From the NCBI GenBank assembly GCA_012511995.1, contig JAAZFA010000171.1, forward strand, positions 1-7,167: a stretch of 7,167 bases of DNA, read 5' to 3'. The stretch's first letter is position 1, and every line of letters starts with the position of its first letter. This document shows positions 5,863 to 7,167 of this stretch, one piece after another. This DNA comes from Thermoproteota archaeon (GTDB lineage Archaea > Thermoproteota > Bathyarchaeia > Bathyarchaeales > Bathycorpusculaceae). A program made the translations under genes and the position numbers. The notes under the pieces are model-generated. The model was not told the DNA's origin. It did not search any database and saw nothing but the letters and a program-made list of their open reading frames with translations.

Positions 5863-6876
5863 CTATTTTCCTTGAGAACTCTCCAGTGAGATATATGTTA
5901 TTTGAGGAGGATTTTCTGGAACTTCTGTTGGTGGTCGGGCAGGAACTCTAAGCCTAATTTGCCGTTTTTCTGTACCAGGTATACTTCCTGAAATGAGGAT
6001 GTACGGACCATTCACTTCACCATATCGGACAAAACCACCTTTGACAGTGACTTCTTTACCGTTTTTACCAATTTTAAGGATACGTTTGTTAAATTCAATT
6101 CTTTGATGATAACCAGTTTGACCTGCACGTGCAACACTGTACCTGACATGACGTGGACTCCATGGACCGAGAGTAGCGATACCCCGTTTGGTCTTGCGAC
6201 CTTTATGTTGCAATTTAGTTACATGCCAGCGTTTAACTGGACCCTGGAAGCCTTTGCCGACTGTTACACCAGCGACGTCGATGTATTGTCCTTCTTTGAA
6301 AACTTCCTCAGGGGTAACTGTTTTTCCGAGGAGTTGCTTGGCATAGTCGAATTGTTGCTGGATAGTTCCGCCGCCAATTTGAATTTCACATGTTTCAGGT
6401 TTCTTCTTTGAGAGACTAGTTTGTGTAGGTTGTGTGGCTGTGATTACTCTGATAACGTCTGTTGTTTCGATAGATTGCTGTATTTTTTCCAGCATCTCTT
6501 CTGTATTAAAGTTATCAGGCAACACAAGTAAGCGGTCAAGACTCGCTGGCGGTTCTTTCATCCAAGCTTCTGTGACGTTCTTAAGCCCATATGGCGTTTT
6601 TTGGTATGTTTTTATGCCACACACTAGGATTGGTGGCGTTTCTATGATTGTTGCTGCTTGCATGACTTCTTTACCAAAGTTTGGTGAACGTTTTCGGTCT
6701 TCAATAGTGAAGATGTATGTCATACCTGCTTTATAGGATGTAAATCCCAAAAGCCTAGGTGAATCTGACTCTACCTGTGGCCAGTATCTGATACGTGCAG
6801 TAGGTTTTTTAGCACGTTGCCTAGGTAAATAAGCTAATGAACCATGTCTTGGAGCATGATGTTTTCGATGTCCCAT
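5863..6876 (-). CDS. rpl3: Large ribosomal subunit protein uL3
   Basis: From the ATG at 6876 the protein is 337 residues and begins MGHRKHHAPRHGSLAYLPR, the archaeal/eukaryotic uL3 start. Other conserved segments are LGFTSYKAGMTYI, EIQIGGGTIQQQFDYAK, the rRNA-binding loop VAGVTVGKGFQGPVKRWH, the HVRYSVARAGQTGYHQR segment, and the C-terminal VNGPYILISGSIPGTEKRQI. uL3 extends towards the peptidyl transferase centre and is an early assembly protein of the 50S subunit. A TTG at 6903 in frame would add nine residues (LKARSGST after the start), but that lies at or upstream of the likely transcription start. It is the first gene of the operon. Confidence 0.96.
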   Translation of the reverse strand: MGHRKHHAPRHGSLAYLPRQRAKKPTARIRYWPQVESDSPRLLGFTSYKAGMTYIFTIEDRKRSPNFGKEVMQAATIIETPPILVCGIKTYQKTPYGLKNVTEAWMKEPPASLDRLLVLPDNFNTEEMLEKIQQSIETTDVIRVITATQPTQTSLSKKKPETCEIQIGGGTIQQQFDYAKQLLGKTVTPEEVFKEGQYIDVAGVTVGKGFQGPVKRWHVTKLQHKGRKTKRGIATLGPWSPRHVRYSVARAGQTGYHQRIEFNKRILKIGKNGKEVTVKGGFVRYGEVNGPYILISGSIPGTEKRQIRLRVPARPPTEVPENPPQITYISLESSQGK

Positions 6877-6898
6877 AGTACTTCCGCTTCGCGCCTTT

Positions 6899-6925
6899 AG
6901 CAAATATATTCTGTAGTTATAAACA
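6899..6925 (-). promoter_or_regulatory. Candidate promoter of the rpl3 operon
   Basis: Two TATA-like stretches lie upstream of rpl3 on the minus strand: GTTTATAACT (6924-6915) and AATATATTTG (6910-6901). With roughly 25 bases from TATA centre to transcription start, the first predicts a start near 6893, giving a leader of about 16 bases that includes GGAAG; the second predicts an almost leaderless message near 6879. Both place the start downstream of the TTG at 6903, which supports the ATG at 6876. The choice between them cannot be made from sequence alone. Confidence 0.45.
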
Positions 6926-7167
6926 TTACCGTCTAAAACGCAAAAGGGCGCTGATGCTTGGTAGAAAACAAACAGACATATTTTCGACCGATCATAGGCA
7001 GGTTAAACGCATATAGGGGTTAATAGCGCTTGCAATGCTACAGTGCTATAGGAGTTTACGTTTATTATAATCAAATAATTACACACCACAAACAGCTTTT
7101 TCCATATTAGCAGAAAACAGAAACCTCTTTCTCGAGCACATGGAAAGTGTATTTTTGTGATTTGAAA
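6926..7167. other. Upstream region of rpl3 operon, no gene recognised
   Basis: No recognisable protein or RNA gene. On the minus strand one frame stays open from the window edge to a TAA at 7005-7003 (about 54 codons), but its translation is hydrophobic and unfamiliar. A small repeat, TGCTA-CAG-TGCTA (7036-7048), follows a partly symmetric TAGCGCTTGCAATGCTA (7024-7040). These could be operator sites for the operon, but nothing in the sequence shows that they are. Confidence 0.4.

Noticed and set aside
5204..5875. Plus-strand open frame of 223 codons opposite rpl4
   Set aside because: It is the mirror frame of rpl4, whose product is unmistakable; long antisense frames are common opposite conserved genes.
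6877..6903. TTG start adding nine residues to uL3
   Set aside because: The family begins at MGHRKHHAP, and the candidate TATA boxes place the transcript start downstream of the TTG.
7003..7167. Minus-strand frame open from the right edge for about 54 codons
   Set aside because: The translation resembles no family, is Ile/Leu/Cys/Phe-rich as AT-rich noncoding DNA can be, and two other frames also run open for a short way from the edge.

Overview
The window reads as a piece of an AT-rich archaeal chromosome. The ribosomal proteins are archaeal/eukaryotic types (eS24, eS27-type S27ae, archaeal uL3, uL4, uL23, uL2, uS19), the first gene is the end of an archaeal GTP-dependent dephospho-CoA kinase, and one Shine-Dalgarno is strong while several are weak or absent. 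A TACK archaeon, for example a Bathyarchaeia-like lineage, is my best guess. It is an inference from protein flavour and gene order, not proven by a marker.

Layout. (1) Positions 1-1235, plus strand: 3' end of the dephospho-CoA kinase gene, then rps24e, rps27ae (start/stop overlap TAATG), then a 143-residue unrecognised protein with a possible SecB-like fold. (2) Positions 1308 to about 2815, minus strand, convergent with region 1: a decayed but still almost fully readable gene for a B12-binding-domain radical SAM protein. I could rebuild it end to end; it carries four in-frame stops and four frameshifts. (3) Positions 2816-3230: AT-rich, with no gene I can support. (4) Positions about 3231-3590: a conspicuous G-depleted A/C-rich block on the plus strand (hand count for 3241-3540: A 128, C 112, T 48, G 12). 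(5) Positions 3619-6876, minus strand: rpl3-rpl4-rpl23-rpl2-rps19, the first part of the archaeal S10 operon, ending in a T-rich terminator directly after rps19. (6) Positions 6877-7167: upstream region with candidate TATA boxes for rpl3.

How the parts relate. Both gene sets serve translation. The minus-strand operon supplies large-subunit core proteins plus S19, and the plus-strand cluster supplies two small-subunit proteins beside a CoA-biosynthesis enzyme. The operon normally continues with L22, S3 and L29; here it stops at S19. The G-depleted block lies exactly where transcription of this highly expressed operon would run off. I found no CRISPR array, insertion sequence, tRNA or rRNA, and no clear new defence or mobile system. 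The strongest leads are the G-depleted block, the operon break and the radical SAM pseudogene.
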